From NCBI GenBank assembly GCA_023386835.1, contig JAEWIY010000190.1, positions 1 to 64,000 on the forward strand: 64,000 nt of DNA, given 5' to 3'. The notes under the pieces were generated by a model, which was given only the letters and a program-made list of their open reading frames with translations, searched no databases and had not been told where the DNA came from. How positions within the stretch are numbered: position 1 is the first letter of the stretch; every line of letters starts with the position of its first letter. Of the stretch, positions 9,295 to 17,380 are shown in pieces. Position numbers and translations under genes: made by a program. The DNA is from Verrucomicrobiota bacterium (GTDB taxonomy: Bacteria > Verrucomicrobiota > Verrucomicrobiia > Opitutales > Opitutaceae).

Positions 9295-9909
9295 TCAGGA
9301 AGTGATCCTCTTGTTGCGCAGAATGTAGCGGGCGCTGACGACTGTGTTGCTGGCCTGGGGGGAGCCCGCCGATTGACGGACCGAACGCAGCTCCAGCTGC
9401 AACTGTTTGGTCTCGCGACTCGCGAGCGCGAGATCGTCCAGGCTCAAGGGCACCGGGCGGGCTTCCGCAGTTGCTTCGGATTCAGTCCCGGACTCGGCGA
9501 AGACGATGCGGAAGCCGGTCAGCCGGAAGCTGTCCGGATCCACGGCCTGGATGAGCGGTCGCCCAGCCCGACGAAAGGCCCACAGCCCCGTCCCATCGTC
9601 GCGGTCCAGTGAATACGTGATGGTGCTGCCATTAACCGTCACGCTGATGCTGCGTTCGGAGTTCCAGGTGATGGCGGAAGCCTGCCGGATATCGCGCGCA
9701 AACGTCTGCAATCCCTGTCGCGCCTCCTGGTTCAGATCGGCGTAACGCGCCAGGTTCATGCTGCCCCGGCTCAGCGTGACCACGGTCGTCAGGATTGCGG
9801 CGACGAGGATCGATGCGAGCGCCAGCGCGATCATCACCTCGGTGAGAGTGAAGCCGCGTTGCGATCCTCTATTCGGAAACGACTGTCGCATAGTAGTCAT
9901 TGAGGCCAT
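9295..9909 (-). CDS. Prepilin-type N-terminal cleavage/methylation protein, PilW/GspJ-like
   Basis: 204-residue minor pilin candidate. The N-terminal SQRG-FTLTEVMIALALA matches the prepilin peptidase site (Gly before Phe, Glu at +5), followed by one hydrophobic helix. The remainder is a globular beta domain with VNGSTITYSLDRDDGTGLW, typical of PilW/GspJ-like proteins. Three in-frame ATG codons (9909, 9900, 9891) are possible starts; all overlap the end of the upstream prepilin gene by 23-41 bp, which suggests translational coupling. No ATPase, PilC/PilQ or prepilin peptidase gene is visible in the window. Confidence 0.8.
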   Translation of the reverse strand: MASMTTMRQSFPNRGSQRGFTLTEVMIALALASILVAAILTTVVTLSRGSMNLARYADLNQEARQGLQTFARDIRQASAITWNSERSISVTVNGSTITYSLDRDDGTGLWAFRRAGRPLIQAVDPDSFRLTGFRIVFAESGTESEATAEARPVPLSLDDLALASRETKQLQLELRSVRQSAGSPQASNTVVSARYILRNKRITS

Positions 9910-10378
9910 CCTTGCAGTACTCGGTCGCGGTGCTGCGCGTGTGGCTCAGCCCGTCGACGGTCTTCCACGTCGCTGTGACGATGATTCGGCGCAAATTGTC
10001 CTCCGTGGCCACAGGTACCACCCGGCGGACCACGTTCAAATCGAGCGGCAGGTCGGTCTCGGTTTGGTACGTCCAGGCGGCATCGACGGCCGCCTCTTCC
10101 GGCAGTTTTTCAACTTCGCCCCAAGACATCAGTCGCACCGTTTCGATCTCACTTTGCAGGACCTGCGAAACGGCGGTGGTCGAGCGCGCCAAGTCCAAGG
10201 CCCGGAAGCCGGTTTGGATCACGGCGAGGGCCGAACTGATGGCGAGGACCAGGACAAAACTTGCGGCGACAACCTCCATGACCGTGAAACCCGCGCTCCC
10301 ACCCTTCCGCCTGGGGGCCGGGAAGAACGCACGTGGGTGTCGCGAAGCCGTCATCATAGGGGAGGTTAACACCCGCAT
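9869..10378 (-). CDS. Prepilin-type N-terminal cleavage/methylation protein, PilV/GspI-like
   Basis: 169-residue protein, first of the three-gene minor-pilin cluster. After a basic leader, GSAG-FTVMEVVAASFVL gives the prepilin cleavage site with Glu at +5, then a hydrophobic helix (FVLVLAISSALAVIQTGF). The C-terminal domain resembles PilV/GspI (VVPVATEDNLRRIIVTATWK). The leader is long (about 29 residues) if the ATG at 10378 is used; MM within it offers shorter starts. A TATAAT-type -10 element lies about 70 bp upstream on the same strand. Confidence 0.8.
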   Translation of the reverse strand: MRVLTSPMMTASRHPRAFFPAPRRKGGSAGFTVMEVVAASFVLVLAISSALAVIQTGFRALDLARSTTAVSQVLQSEIETVRLMSWGEVEKLPEEAAVDAAWTYQTETDLPLDLNVVRRVVPVATEDNLRRIIVTATWKTVDGLSHTRSTATEYCKDGLNDYYATVVSE

Positions 10379-10702
10379 CTCCGTACTGCTAGAGGCCTTC
10401 GGTCCAGAACCGCTAGGGAAAACGCCTCACGCTCAGAGTTTCACGCCTATTATACAACTCCTTCGATTCTAACGCGAAGCTACGATGGTCGATCCTGCCG
10501 CGTCCTGATTGCATCCGGGAAACCCCTACAGCCTGTCTGAGGCGGGGTGCGCGATGGCCCGAAGCGCGGATGGGGTGACGACCGACTCCGGATAGCGTGG
10601 CGAACCGCGCCAACCAAGGGTTGCGCCATCCGGGAGAAATGGTGATCTGTCGCACACGACCGGCCGCTGGTGTGGTCCGGTCACGTTCACCCCATCGCGC
10701 TT
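10379..10702. other. Intergenic region between pilin cluster and YCII gene
   Basis: 324 bp without a plausible gene, lying between divergent genes. The part at 10380-10480 is clearly more A/T-rich than its surroundings and contains the candidate minus-strand promoter. No hairpin-plus-T terminator, repeat array or RNA gene was seen in the rest. Confidence 0.6.
10449..10478 (-). promoter_or_regulatory. Candidate sigma70-type promoter for the pilin cluster
   Basis: Minus strand reads TATAAT (10454-10449), a perfect -10 hexamer. A poor -35 (TTCGCG, 10478-10473) lies 18 bp upstream. The site is about 70 bp before the first pilin start. Only the -10 is strong, so this is tentative. Confidence 0.35.
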
Positions 10703-11128
10703 ATGTCTGACTCCTCCTCCCCGCACATGCTGTTGTTTCACCTGCCCACGCCGGAGCGTTTGCGCGAGATCGACCCGCGCGATCGCGAAGAGTTGGTGAA
10801 CCGCTGGAACGAGTGGTACGACGGGCTGCTGTCGCGTCGAAAGTTGCAGCATGGTCACCCGCTGCAGCCGCAGGCCCGCGTGATTTCCGGACCGAAGGGG
10901 GAACGCGTGATGGATGGGCCGTTCGCCGAGGCGAAGGAGGCGGTTGGCGGTTACTTCTTCCTCAACGTGAGTTGGGAGGAGGCGACAGAGATCGCCCGGC
11001 AGTGTCCCGGCTTGCCGTATGGTTTCCGGGTCGAGATCCGCCCAGTGGCGGAGCGGTGTAACCTGGGCCAGCTCCACAACGAGCCTGCGCGTTCGGAATT
11101 GGCTTCCGCATCCAGCGGTCCGGCCTGA
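10703..11128 (+). CDS. YCII-related (DGPF) domain protein
   Basis: 141-residue ferredoxin-like-fold protein of the YCII/DGPF group, seen from MLLFHLPTP, the central ISGPKGERVMDGPFAEAKE (the family-naming DGPF) and GGYFFLNVSWEEATEIARQCPGL. Catalytic roles in this group are mostly unproven; some YCII proteins are dehalogenase- or dehydrochlorinase-like and many sit next to ECF sigma factors, which are not present here. A second, more diverged copy lies at 15781-16212. The ATG at 10703 is chosen because the region before it does not resemble the family; a GTG at 10670 is also in frame. Confidence 0.85.
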   Translation: MSDSSSPHMLLFHLPTPERLREIDPRDREELVNRWNEWYDGLLSRRKLQHGHPLQPQARVISGPKGERVMDGPFAEAKEAVGGYFFLNVSWEEATEIARQCPGLPYGFRVEIRPVAERCNLGQLHNEPARSELASASSGPA

Positions 11129-11201
11129 AGGAAACGTGGCCGGCTCCGCGGGGGGCTGCTTTGCTGCTGGGCCGTTGACTGCGAGCGGGTTCGACGTCCC
11201 G

Positions 11202-11221
11202 ACCGGCTGAATACAGCCGGT
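11202..11221 (+). other. Hairpin downstream of YCII gene
   Basis: Perfect 8-bp inverted repeat ACCGGCTG / CAGCCGGT with a 4-nt AATA loop, 73 bp after the YCII stop. It has no T-tract. The remaining bases of the 272-bp spacer (11129-11400) show no gene. Confidence 0.3.
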
Positions 11222-11400
11222 GGTGGTGGCGTGCGCGAGCGGGTTGCACCGTCTTTGGTCCGCGGACTGGGGGCTGAACTTCGGCTGTTGGGCGCGCGCT
11301 GAGGTTCGCGACAAAACGTTGCCTGCACCGCGGCGAGTCGAAATCGTGCGCGGTTTTCGGGGTTGCCCTCTTGCGCCCCACAACCTGTTTCCCCGTTTCG

Positions 11401-14400
11401 ATGCCGGTGATCGCGTCTTTTCGCCTTGGTGCAATTTTGGTCCCGCTTCATCTCGCCACGCTGACGTTGCCGGCGGCGACTCCAGCGGAGACCGGTGGAG
11501 GCGAACTCGTTCTACACAAGTGGTCGGGAGACTTGAATGTGCCGGATCCGGTCGCGTGCGCGGTTGACCCGCAGGGCCGCGTGTACGTCACGGCGACGAC
11601 GCGCCGCAAGGTGGCCGATCTCGATATCCGGGAGAACACGGACTGGATTCCGGACGACGTCGCGCTCGACAGTGTCGAGGCGAAACGAGCGTTTTACCGG
11701 CGGGAGCTGGCTCCGGGAAGGCTGCTCCGGCCACGCGGCAGCCTCGCTGATCATAACCAGGACGGCTCGATCGATTATCACGACCTCACCGTTCATACGG
11801 AGCGAATCTACCAGCTCCGTGACACGGACGGAGATGGGACCGCGGACAAAATGACGGTGTTCGCGGAAGGCTTTAACTCCGACGTCACGGGCATCGCCGC
11901 CGGCGTGCTTTGGCACGATGGTTGGCTTTACGCGACCATCGCGCCCGACTTGTGGCGGCTGAAGGACGTCGATGACGACGGCGTGGCCGACATTCGTGAA
12001 GTGGTCGTTCACGGCTTCGGCTTTCACATTGCGTACGCCGGGCACGACATGCACGGGCTCAGCGTTGGGCCCGACGGGCGGATCTACTGGAGCATCGGGG
12101 ACAAAGGCGCGAACGTGACGTCGCGCGAGGGTCGGCACTTCTATTATCCCAACGAAGGGGCCGTGTTTCGCATCGAGCCGGATGGTTCAGGGTTTGAAGT
12201 GTACGCGCACGGATTGCGCAATCCGCAGGAGCCGGCCTTCGATGCCTGGGGCAACCTGTTCGTGGTCGACAACGACGCGGACATGGAGGGCGAACGGGAG
12301 CGCTTCGTTTACATCGCGGAGGGCAGCGACTCAGGGTGGCGCTGCAATTACCAATACATGGGAATGGCGAGCCCGTGGATGCGGGAAGGACTTTGGCAAC
12401 CGCAGTTCGAGGGCCAGCCGGCGTATCTCTTGCCTCCGATCGCCAACTACGCCGATGGACCGGCCGGTTTTCGCTTCGAGCCCGGGACCGCGCTCGGACC
12501 GGACCAGCGTAGCCACTTTTTGCTGACGGAGTTCCCGGCGGGCCGAATCCGCGGGTTCCGAGTTGAGCCCGAGGGTGCGTCCTTCCGCATGGTGGGAGAG
12601 CGCGTGCTAAATACGGGCGTGATGGGCATCGGCCTGGACTGGCACGCCGACGGATCGCTGATGATGGCGGACTGGATCGGAGGCTATCCGCTGGATGAGC
12701 TCGGAGCAGTTTGGAAGGTCGACTCGGTCAAGCGCGACGAGCCGGAACGGAAGGCGACGTACGATCTTCTGCGGGGCAACTTTGACGAGGCCGCCCAGAC
12801 GGATCTGCTCCGCTGGCTCGAGCACGCCGATCAACGGGTGCGGCAGCAGGCGCAGTTCGCCCTGGTGCGTCGAAACAAGGCGGCCGAACTTCTCCAAGTC
12901 GCGCAACGGGATGAAGCGCCGCTCTTGGCGCGGGTTCATGCGTTGCGGGGCTACGGACAACTTTTGCGGAAGGGAGTGGTTGAAGACGCTCCGATCCGGT
13001 CGCTGCTCCGTCATGCTGAAGCGGAGATCCGGGCACAGACCGCCAAGGTGCTGGGAGACGCTTCACCTGAGGGGGCCACCGTGCGCGTCTTGATCGAAGC
13101 GTTGCGCGATGCGAAACCGCGCGTGCGCTTCCACGTGGCGGTGGCGCTTTCCAAGGCGGCGGCTCCGGAGGCGCTGCAGGCGCTGCGTTCGGCGTGTGCC
13201 GAAGATGGGCACGACCCGGTGCTCCGCAGTGCGCTGGTGGGCGCGTTGGCGCGGAACGCGTCGGCTGAGTGGCTGGTGCAGCGTACGTCCGACGAATCGA
13301 TATGGGTGCGGATGGCCAGTGTGCTGGCCCTGCGCCGGCAGCGCTCCGCGGAGGTGGCCGCTTTTCTCAATGATTCGGATTCGCGCGTCTCGAGCGAGGC
13401 GGCGCGCGCGATCCATGATGAAGTTGCTTTGCCCGCGGCCCTGCCGAAATTGGCGGAGATGCTGTCGCGTGACGGCTTGCCGGAGATGATGCGGCGGCGC
13501 GTGATCAACGCGAACCTCCGGCTGGGCGCGCCGGTGGCAGCGTCGCGACTTCTTGAATACGCGCTGAATCCGGCGGAGCCCTTGGAAATGCGGGAGGAGG
13601 CGCTCATCGCGCTGCGGACTTGGCCGGAGCCCCCGCGGCTCGACCGGGTGGACGGCTGGGCGCGCTCGATTCAAACCGAGCCGGTGGGAGACGTGTTGCT
13701 GCCGAAGCTTGGCGTGCTGCTCGACCTGCCGGAGCCGGAGCTGCGTTCGCTCGCCATTGAGACGATGATCGCGCACCGGCTGAATCCGCAGCCGGAGCAG
13801 CTGGCGCGGGCGTTTGCGGACGAGGCAGCGTCAGGGGAACTGCGGGCGCAGTTGCTCCGCCTGACGGCTCGGGCTTCCCCGGGATCGGCGACGCTCCATG
13901 CGATGCAGACGGGTGCGTTGGCGGCGGAGGCTCAGGACGCGCTCTTCACGGTTGCGATGGAGTTGCTTGCGCAACAGGAACCGACGGCGTTTGCGGCGGC
14001 CGCCCGGCAGGCCTTGGGCAGCCGTAGCATCGGTGTCCAGCAACGGATCATCTCCCTGATCAGCGGATTGGATACACGAGTGGCGGATCCGCTGCTCGAA
14101 CAGCTGGCGGCTGATTTGCTCGGCGGAAAACTGGTGCCCGCGCTCCATCGGGACGTGCTGGAGGTTCTGGAGCAACGTTCCGCCAAGACGCCGCGTTGGG
14201 CGCGCGTGGTGGAACAATATGCGGCGTCGGCGGACGGCCAGGCGCATCGCGATCTGCTGGCGGGCGGTGACCCGACCGCAGGACGTGAGCTGGCCTTGAA
14301 CCATCTGGCGGCCAATTGCCTCGCCTGTCATCGGATCGAGTCCAATCAAGGCAGCCAGGTGGGACCGCCGCTGACGAAGATCGGCCGGACTCGATCGCCG

Positions 14401-14700
14401 GAATCGCTGCTTCGCTCACTCATCGAACCCGGTGCGGAACTGTCGCCCGGGTACGGCTTTGTTTCCGTCACGCTGGCCAGTGGTGAGAGCGTGCACGGCG
14501 GATTGGTGGAGGAATCCGCAGCGGAGGTCGTCGTCCGGCCGATTGACGGTTCGGTTCACCGGGTTCCCCGCAACCAGATCACGGAGATGACTCCGCCGAT
14601 GTCGATTATGCCGCCGATGGCCGGAATTCTGTCGCCACGTGAGCTGCGCGACTTGGTGGCTTATCTCCAGACCCTCGGACGGGAGAAGCGGCCAAAGTAG
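11401..14700 (+). CDS. Secreted PVC-type beta-propeller/HEAT/heme c (CxxCH) protein
   Basis: 1099-residue secreted protein in the family usually called membrane-bound dehydrogenase with PVC-type heme-binding CxxCH domain. It has a signal peptide (about 1-29), a six-bladed-propeller-like region (about 35-450) with three Asp-rich calcium-loop motifs (DHNQDGSID, DTDGDGTAD, DVDDDGVAD), a HEAT-repeat stack (about 460-930), and a C-terminal cytochrome c domain with CLACH at 973-977, distal Met residues in TPPMSIMPPM and the family ending LRDLVAYLQTL. It probably acts as a periplasmic redox protein or sugar dehydrogenase, but no substrate has been established for most members. The ATG at 11401 is preferred over a TTG 30 bp upstream because it starts the signal peptide. 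Confidence 0.88.
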   Translation: MPVIASFRLGAILVPLHLATLTLPAATPAETGGGELVLHKWSGDLNVPDPVACAVDPQGRVYVTATTRRKVADLDIRENTDWIPDDVALDSVEAKRAFYRRELAPGRLLRPRGSLADHNQDGSIDYHDLTVHTERIYQLRDTDGDGTADKMTVFAEGFNSDVTGIAAGVLWHDGWLYATIAPDLWRLKDVDDDGVADIREVVVHGFGFHIAYAGHDMHGLSVGPDGRIYWSIGDKGANVTSREGRHFYYPNEGAVFRIEPDGSGFEVYAHGLRNPQEPAFDAWGNLFVVDNDADMEGERERFVYIAEGSDSGWRCNYQYMGMASPWMREGLWQPQFEGQPAYLLPPIANYADGPAGFRFEPGTALGPDQRSHFLLTEFPAGRIRGFRVEPEGASFRMVGERVLNTGVMGIGLDWHADGSLMMADWIGGYPLDELGAVWKVDSVKRDEPERKATYDLLRGNFDEAAQTDLLRWLEHADQRVRQQAQFALVRRNKAAELLQVAQRDEAPLLARVHALRGYGQLLRKGVVEDAPIRSLLRHAEAEIRAQTAKVLGDASPEGATVRVLIEALRDAKPRVRFHVAVALSKAAAPEALQALRSACAEDGHDPVLRSALVGALARNASAEWLVQRTSDESIWVRMASVLALRRQRSAEVAAFLNDSDSRVSSEAARAIHDEVALPAALPKLAEMLSRDGLPEMMRRRVINANLRLGAPVAASRLLEYALNPAEPLEMREEALIALRTWPEPPRLDRVDGWARSIQTEPVGDVLLPKLGVLLDLPEPELRSLAIETMIAHRLNPQPEQLARAFADEAASGELRAQLLRLTARASPGSATLHAMQTGALAAEAQDALFTVAMELLAQQEPTAFAAAARQALGSRSIGVQQRIISLISGLDTRVADPLLEQLAADLLGGKLVPALHRDVLEVLEQRSAKTPRWARVVEQYAASADGQAHRDLLAGGDPTAGRELALNHLAANCLACHRIESNQGSQVGPPLTKIGRTRSPESLLRSLIEPGAELSPGYGFVSVTLASGESVHGGLVEESAAEVVVRPIDGSVHRVPRNQITEMTPPMSIMPPMAGILSPRELRDLVAYLQTLGREKRPK

Positions 14701-14724
14701 TGTCGTTCTTTGCACACGCCCAGC

Positions 14725-14761
14725 CAGCCCGTCGTGGCTCGGCCACTACGACCGTGGGCTG
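14725..14761. terminator. Candidate bidirectional terminator hairpin
   Basis: CAGCCC (14725-14730) pairs with GGGCTG (14756-14761), and an inner imperfect stem GTGG/CCAC lies between them. It sits between the convergent heme-protein and isomerase-like genes. There is no U-tract, so this is weak. Confidence 0.3.
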
Positions 14762-14821
14762 TCGGCGGGCCTGCGTGTGACGGCAAACGTCAGCGGGCGC
14801 GAAGAAACCCGCGGGCTTTGT

Positions 14822-15685
14822 TCACGCTTCAGTCCACTGCTGCCTCAACAGGGCGAGACCCCGGGTGAGCTCCTCCGATTCAAAGCGGCCTTCGAAGCAC
14901 ACAGCGCCGGGGTGACCGGCGGTTTTGAGCACTTTGAAGAACGGGCGAAAGTCCTGGCCATTGGGCTGGGGCAGGCGACGCCCTTGCACCTCGGCCAACT
15001 CCAGATGCGCCAACCACGGCAGCACGGCGCGGAGATCGTCCGGCGTTTCCTGCTCAGCCACCATGTGGTAGAGGTCCGCCGTGATTCGGATGTTGGGATG
15101 ATCGGCTCGCTGGACGACGTCCGCGACGTCACGGATCTTCGTCAGGAAGTTGCATTCGCGCGACTGGAGCGACTCGACGGCAAGTTTGACGTCGTGATCG
15201 CGCGCTCGTGGCCCCAAGGCGGCCAGGAGGGTCGCGAATTGGTCGCGAGCTCTTGCCTCCTCAAAGCCCTCGGGAATTGAGCGGCTGGCGGAGCTACCAA
15301 AGACGATCACGCGGACGCCGAGGCGCTGGGCTCGCGCAAACGCCCGCGTGGCGTAGGCCAGCACGGCGTCATGGTTGGCGTCAGGTCCGGTGCAGCGAAG
15401 GTCCCGGCGGCCAATGAAGTAGTTGCAGGCGTAGATCGGCAGCCCGGCTTCGCGGACGCGCTGAAGGGCCAGTGTGAATACGTCTTCGCCGGCATCGGGC
15501 TGGATCAGTCCAGCGACACTCTCCGCGATGAAATCTCCGCCGGCCGCCTTCACTTCGGCCGCGTGAGCCAGCGTCGTTTGCACGCCAATCCGCGGCAGGG
15601 CAGGTGTGGCGGCGGTGGCGGACAGGCGCGCCAGCGGAACCAGGGCGATACCGGACAAGATGCGGGCGAACTCCCGTCGGTTCAT
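14822..15685 (-). CDS. Sugar phosphate isomerase/epimerase-like TIM-barrel protein with Tat signal
   Basis: 287 residues from the ATG at 15685. The N-terminus MNRREFARILSGIALVPLA is a twin-arginine-type export signal (RREF), followed by an AP-endonuclease/xylose-isomerase-like TIM barrel: PRIGVQTTLAHAAEVKAAGGDF, LPIYACNYFIG, KLAVESLQ, ITADLYHMV and the terminal CFEGRF. This superfamily includes hydroxypyruvate isomerases, inosose dehydratases and sugar epimerases that use a divalent metal held by Glu, Asp and His. The exact reaction is unknown. The open frame extends another 210 bp upstream but without family similarity. Together with the flanking glycosidases it suggests sugar metabolism in the periplasm. 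Confidence 0.82.
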   Translation of the reverse strand: MNRREFARILSGIALVPLARLSATAATPALPRIGVQTTLAHAAEVKAAGGDFIAESVAGLIQPDAGEDVFTLALQRVREAGLPIYACNYFIGRRDLRCTGPDANHDAVLAYATRAFARAQRLGVRVIVFGSSASRSIPEGFEEARARDQFATLLAALGPRARDHDVKLAVESLQSRECNFLTKIRDVADVVQRADHPNIRITADLYHMVAEQETPDDLRAVLPWLAHLELAEVQGRRLPQPNGQDFRPFFKVLKTAGHPGAVCFEGRFESEELTRGLALLRQQWTEA

Positions 15686-15780
15686 CGTCATGACTTGCGA
15701 ATGATCCGGTGACTGGAGATTGCAAGACTCCGGGCTGAACCGCCGGGCGCTCCCGGCACGCGTGAGGCTGCTCTGGTCGA

Positions 15781-16212
15781 TCAGGAAGCCACCGGTTCGG
15801 ACATCGGCGCGCGGGTCGTGGTCGGTTTCAGACGAGGACAACTTTCGCCGGTCGGGCGCACCTCCACCGTCAGCCCGTAGGCGAGCCCCGGGCACTGTTG
15901 CGCGATCGTTGTGGCGGCGTGCAGGTCCGGAACGCGGAGCAGCAGGTAGCCGCCGATCATCAGTCGATCTTCGGAGAAGAGCCGGTCTGAAACTCGTTCA
16001 CCGTGCCGACCCGAAACGAGGCAGCCTTCCGCTTCGAGTGGATGGCCGTCGGCGACGGCTCCGCAGCGTGATAATTCCTCGATCCAGGCCGTCCATCGTT
16101 CGAGCAGGTGTTGGCGTTGTTCCGGCGAGAAGGAGAGGTAAGCGGGGTCTCCCGGGTCGCGGAAGAGGAGGAGGTAATGGTTCGTCGTGGTCGCCATGTC
16201 AGTAGGAGGCAT
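15781..16212 (-). CDS. YCII-related domain protein, diverged paralogue
   Basis: 143 residues from the ATG at 16212; a GTG at 16218 and an ATG at 16197 are alternatives. It parallels the protein at 10703 along its length: HYLLLFRDPG, LLERWTAWIEEL, GHPLEAEGCLVSGRHGERVSDRLF, GGYLLLRVPDLHAATTIAQQCPGLAYGLTVEVRP. The DGPF motif has become SDRLF, so this copy may have altered its active site. Function is unknown. It stands alone between the isomerase-like gene and the GH43 gene, all on the minus strand, with spacers of about 75-95 bp. Confidence 0.8.
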   Translation of the reverse strand: MPPTDMATTTNHYLLLFRDPGDPAYLSFSPEQRQHLLERWTAWIEELSRCGAVADGHPLEAEGCLVSGRHGERVSDRLFSEDRLMIGGYLLLRVPDLHAATTIAQQCPGLAYGLTVEVRPTGESCPRLKPTTTRAPMSEPVAS

Positions 16213-16287
16213 TAACACGACGAATGAGCCGCCGATGCGCGGACGCCCTCGCGACGATCTTTCGAAGCCGCGGTCTCTCCCGAAAGT

Positions 16288-17256
16288 TTAACCGATTAAT
16301 TGGCGACCTGTGGAGGGACCGGCACACCGTGGGCCGTCCTTTGTCCAAACGAGTGGATCAATGCAAATGCGCCGAGCCGTAGCCGCCGGATCCCAGGCGT
16401 GGTACACGATGAGAGGTGTCCGGCCGTCCGGCGTTGTCGTGACGGAGTTGTGACCCGGGCCGAGAACTTCGCCCGGACGCTCCTGAAGGACTCGCGAGTG
16501 GGGGGCGTCGGCGTGGCGCCAAGGGCCCAATGGGTGATCCGCCACACCGTAGCTGACTCCGTAGTCGCGGGTCTGCCAGTTCCCGCCCGAATAGAAGCAC
16601 CAGTAGCGGTCGTCATGGTAAACCACACTCGGGCCCTCGACGGTGTGCCAAGCAGTCCACTCGCGGCCGTAGATTTGGCGGTTTCTTTGATAAATTTGCC
16701 AATCGTTGTCTGCTCGCAGCACCGGTCGTGAGGGGCCGTCAGTCCGCGTCATCGAGTCGGCCAAGGGCGCCACAGCGATTCCGGTTCCAACGCGTTCGTC
16801 GAAGTAGTCCCGGGCAAAAAACAGGTACCAACGCTGGTCCCGGGGATCACGGAACGGGTGTGCGTCGATGGAGAACCCTTCGTCCGCCGGCAGAACCTCG
16901 CCTTGGTCGACAAAAGGGCCGGTCGGCGACCCAGCCACAGCGACCCTCAGCCGATGACGTTCATCCTGACCGGCTGGTGCGCGGGAGTAGTAGAGAAAGA
17001 ACTGGCCGCCGCGTTCGGCCACTTCGGGGGCCCAGTACGCGCGGTCGACGCCATCGTTCGGGCGTTGCAGCACCCCGCCGAGATCCTCCCAGTCCACGAG
17101 GTTGGGGGAGCGCAGCAGCGGGAACACGCCGGTGCCGGCGGGCACATTGCCGCCGGAGCTGCCAGTGCCATAAGCATAATAAACGCCCTCGTGGCGCAGG
17201 ATAAAAGGGTCGGCAAGGTACCCCGGCCAGATGGGGTTCTGATAGGCAAACGACAT
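16288..17256 (-). CDS. GH43 family glycoside hydrolase (five-bladed beta-propeller)
   Basis: 322-residue inverting GH43-type enzyme (arabinofuranosidase/xylosidase group). The three catalytic acids are recognisable: general base Asp16 (LADPFIL), pKa modulator Asp131 (SIDAHPF) and general acid Glu207 (TVEGPSVV). Propeller signatures include YWAPEVAERGGQFFLYYS and GPGHNSV, the latter carrying the central His found in many GH43 proteins. There is no signal peptide, unlike the other hydrolases here, so it is probably cytoplasmic and works on imported oligosaccharides. Arabinan or xylan fragments are the likely substrates by family. It is divergent from the peptidase gene at 17381. Confidence 0.88.
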   Translation of the reverse strand: MSFAYQNPIWPGYLADPFILRHEGVYYAYGTGSSGGNVPAGTGVFPLLRSPNLVDWEDLGGVLQRPNDGVDRAYWAPEVAERGGQFFLYYSRAPAGQDERHRLRVAVAGSPTGPFVDQGEVLPADEGFSIDAHPFRDPRDQRWYLFFARDYFDERVGTGIAVAPLADSMTRTDGPSRPVLRADNDWQIYQRNRQIYGREWTAWHTVEGPSVVYHDDRYWCFYSGGNWQTRDYGVSYGVADHPLGPWRHADAPHSRVLQERPGEVLGPGHNSVTTTPDGRTPLIVYHAWDPAATARRICIDPLVWTKDGPRCAGPSTGRQLIG

Positions 17257-17380
17257 GCCCGGTAGATGCGGACGCCGGTGGAAAGTTCATGCCGTCTGGC
17301 GTCCCGCGCATCGTGACTGCGGTTCACAACCACAATCCATTTGCCACAAACCGGATTCATCAGGTTGCTCGAGCAGGTCC

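Noticed and set aside
16204..16209. AGGAGG-like ribosome-binding site
   Set aside because: It is on the plus strand, whereas the nearby YCII gene is on the minus strand; no plus-strand gene starts there.
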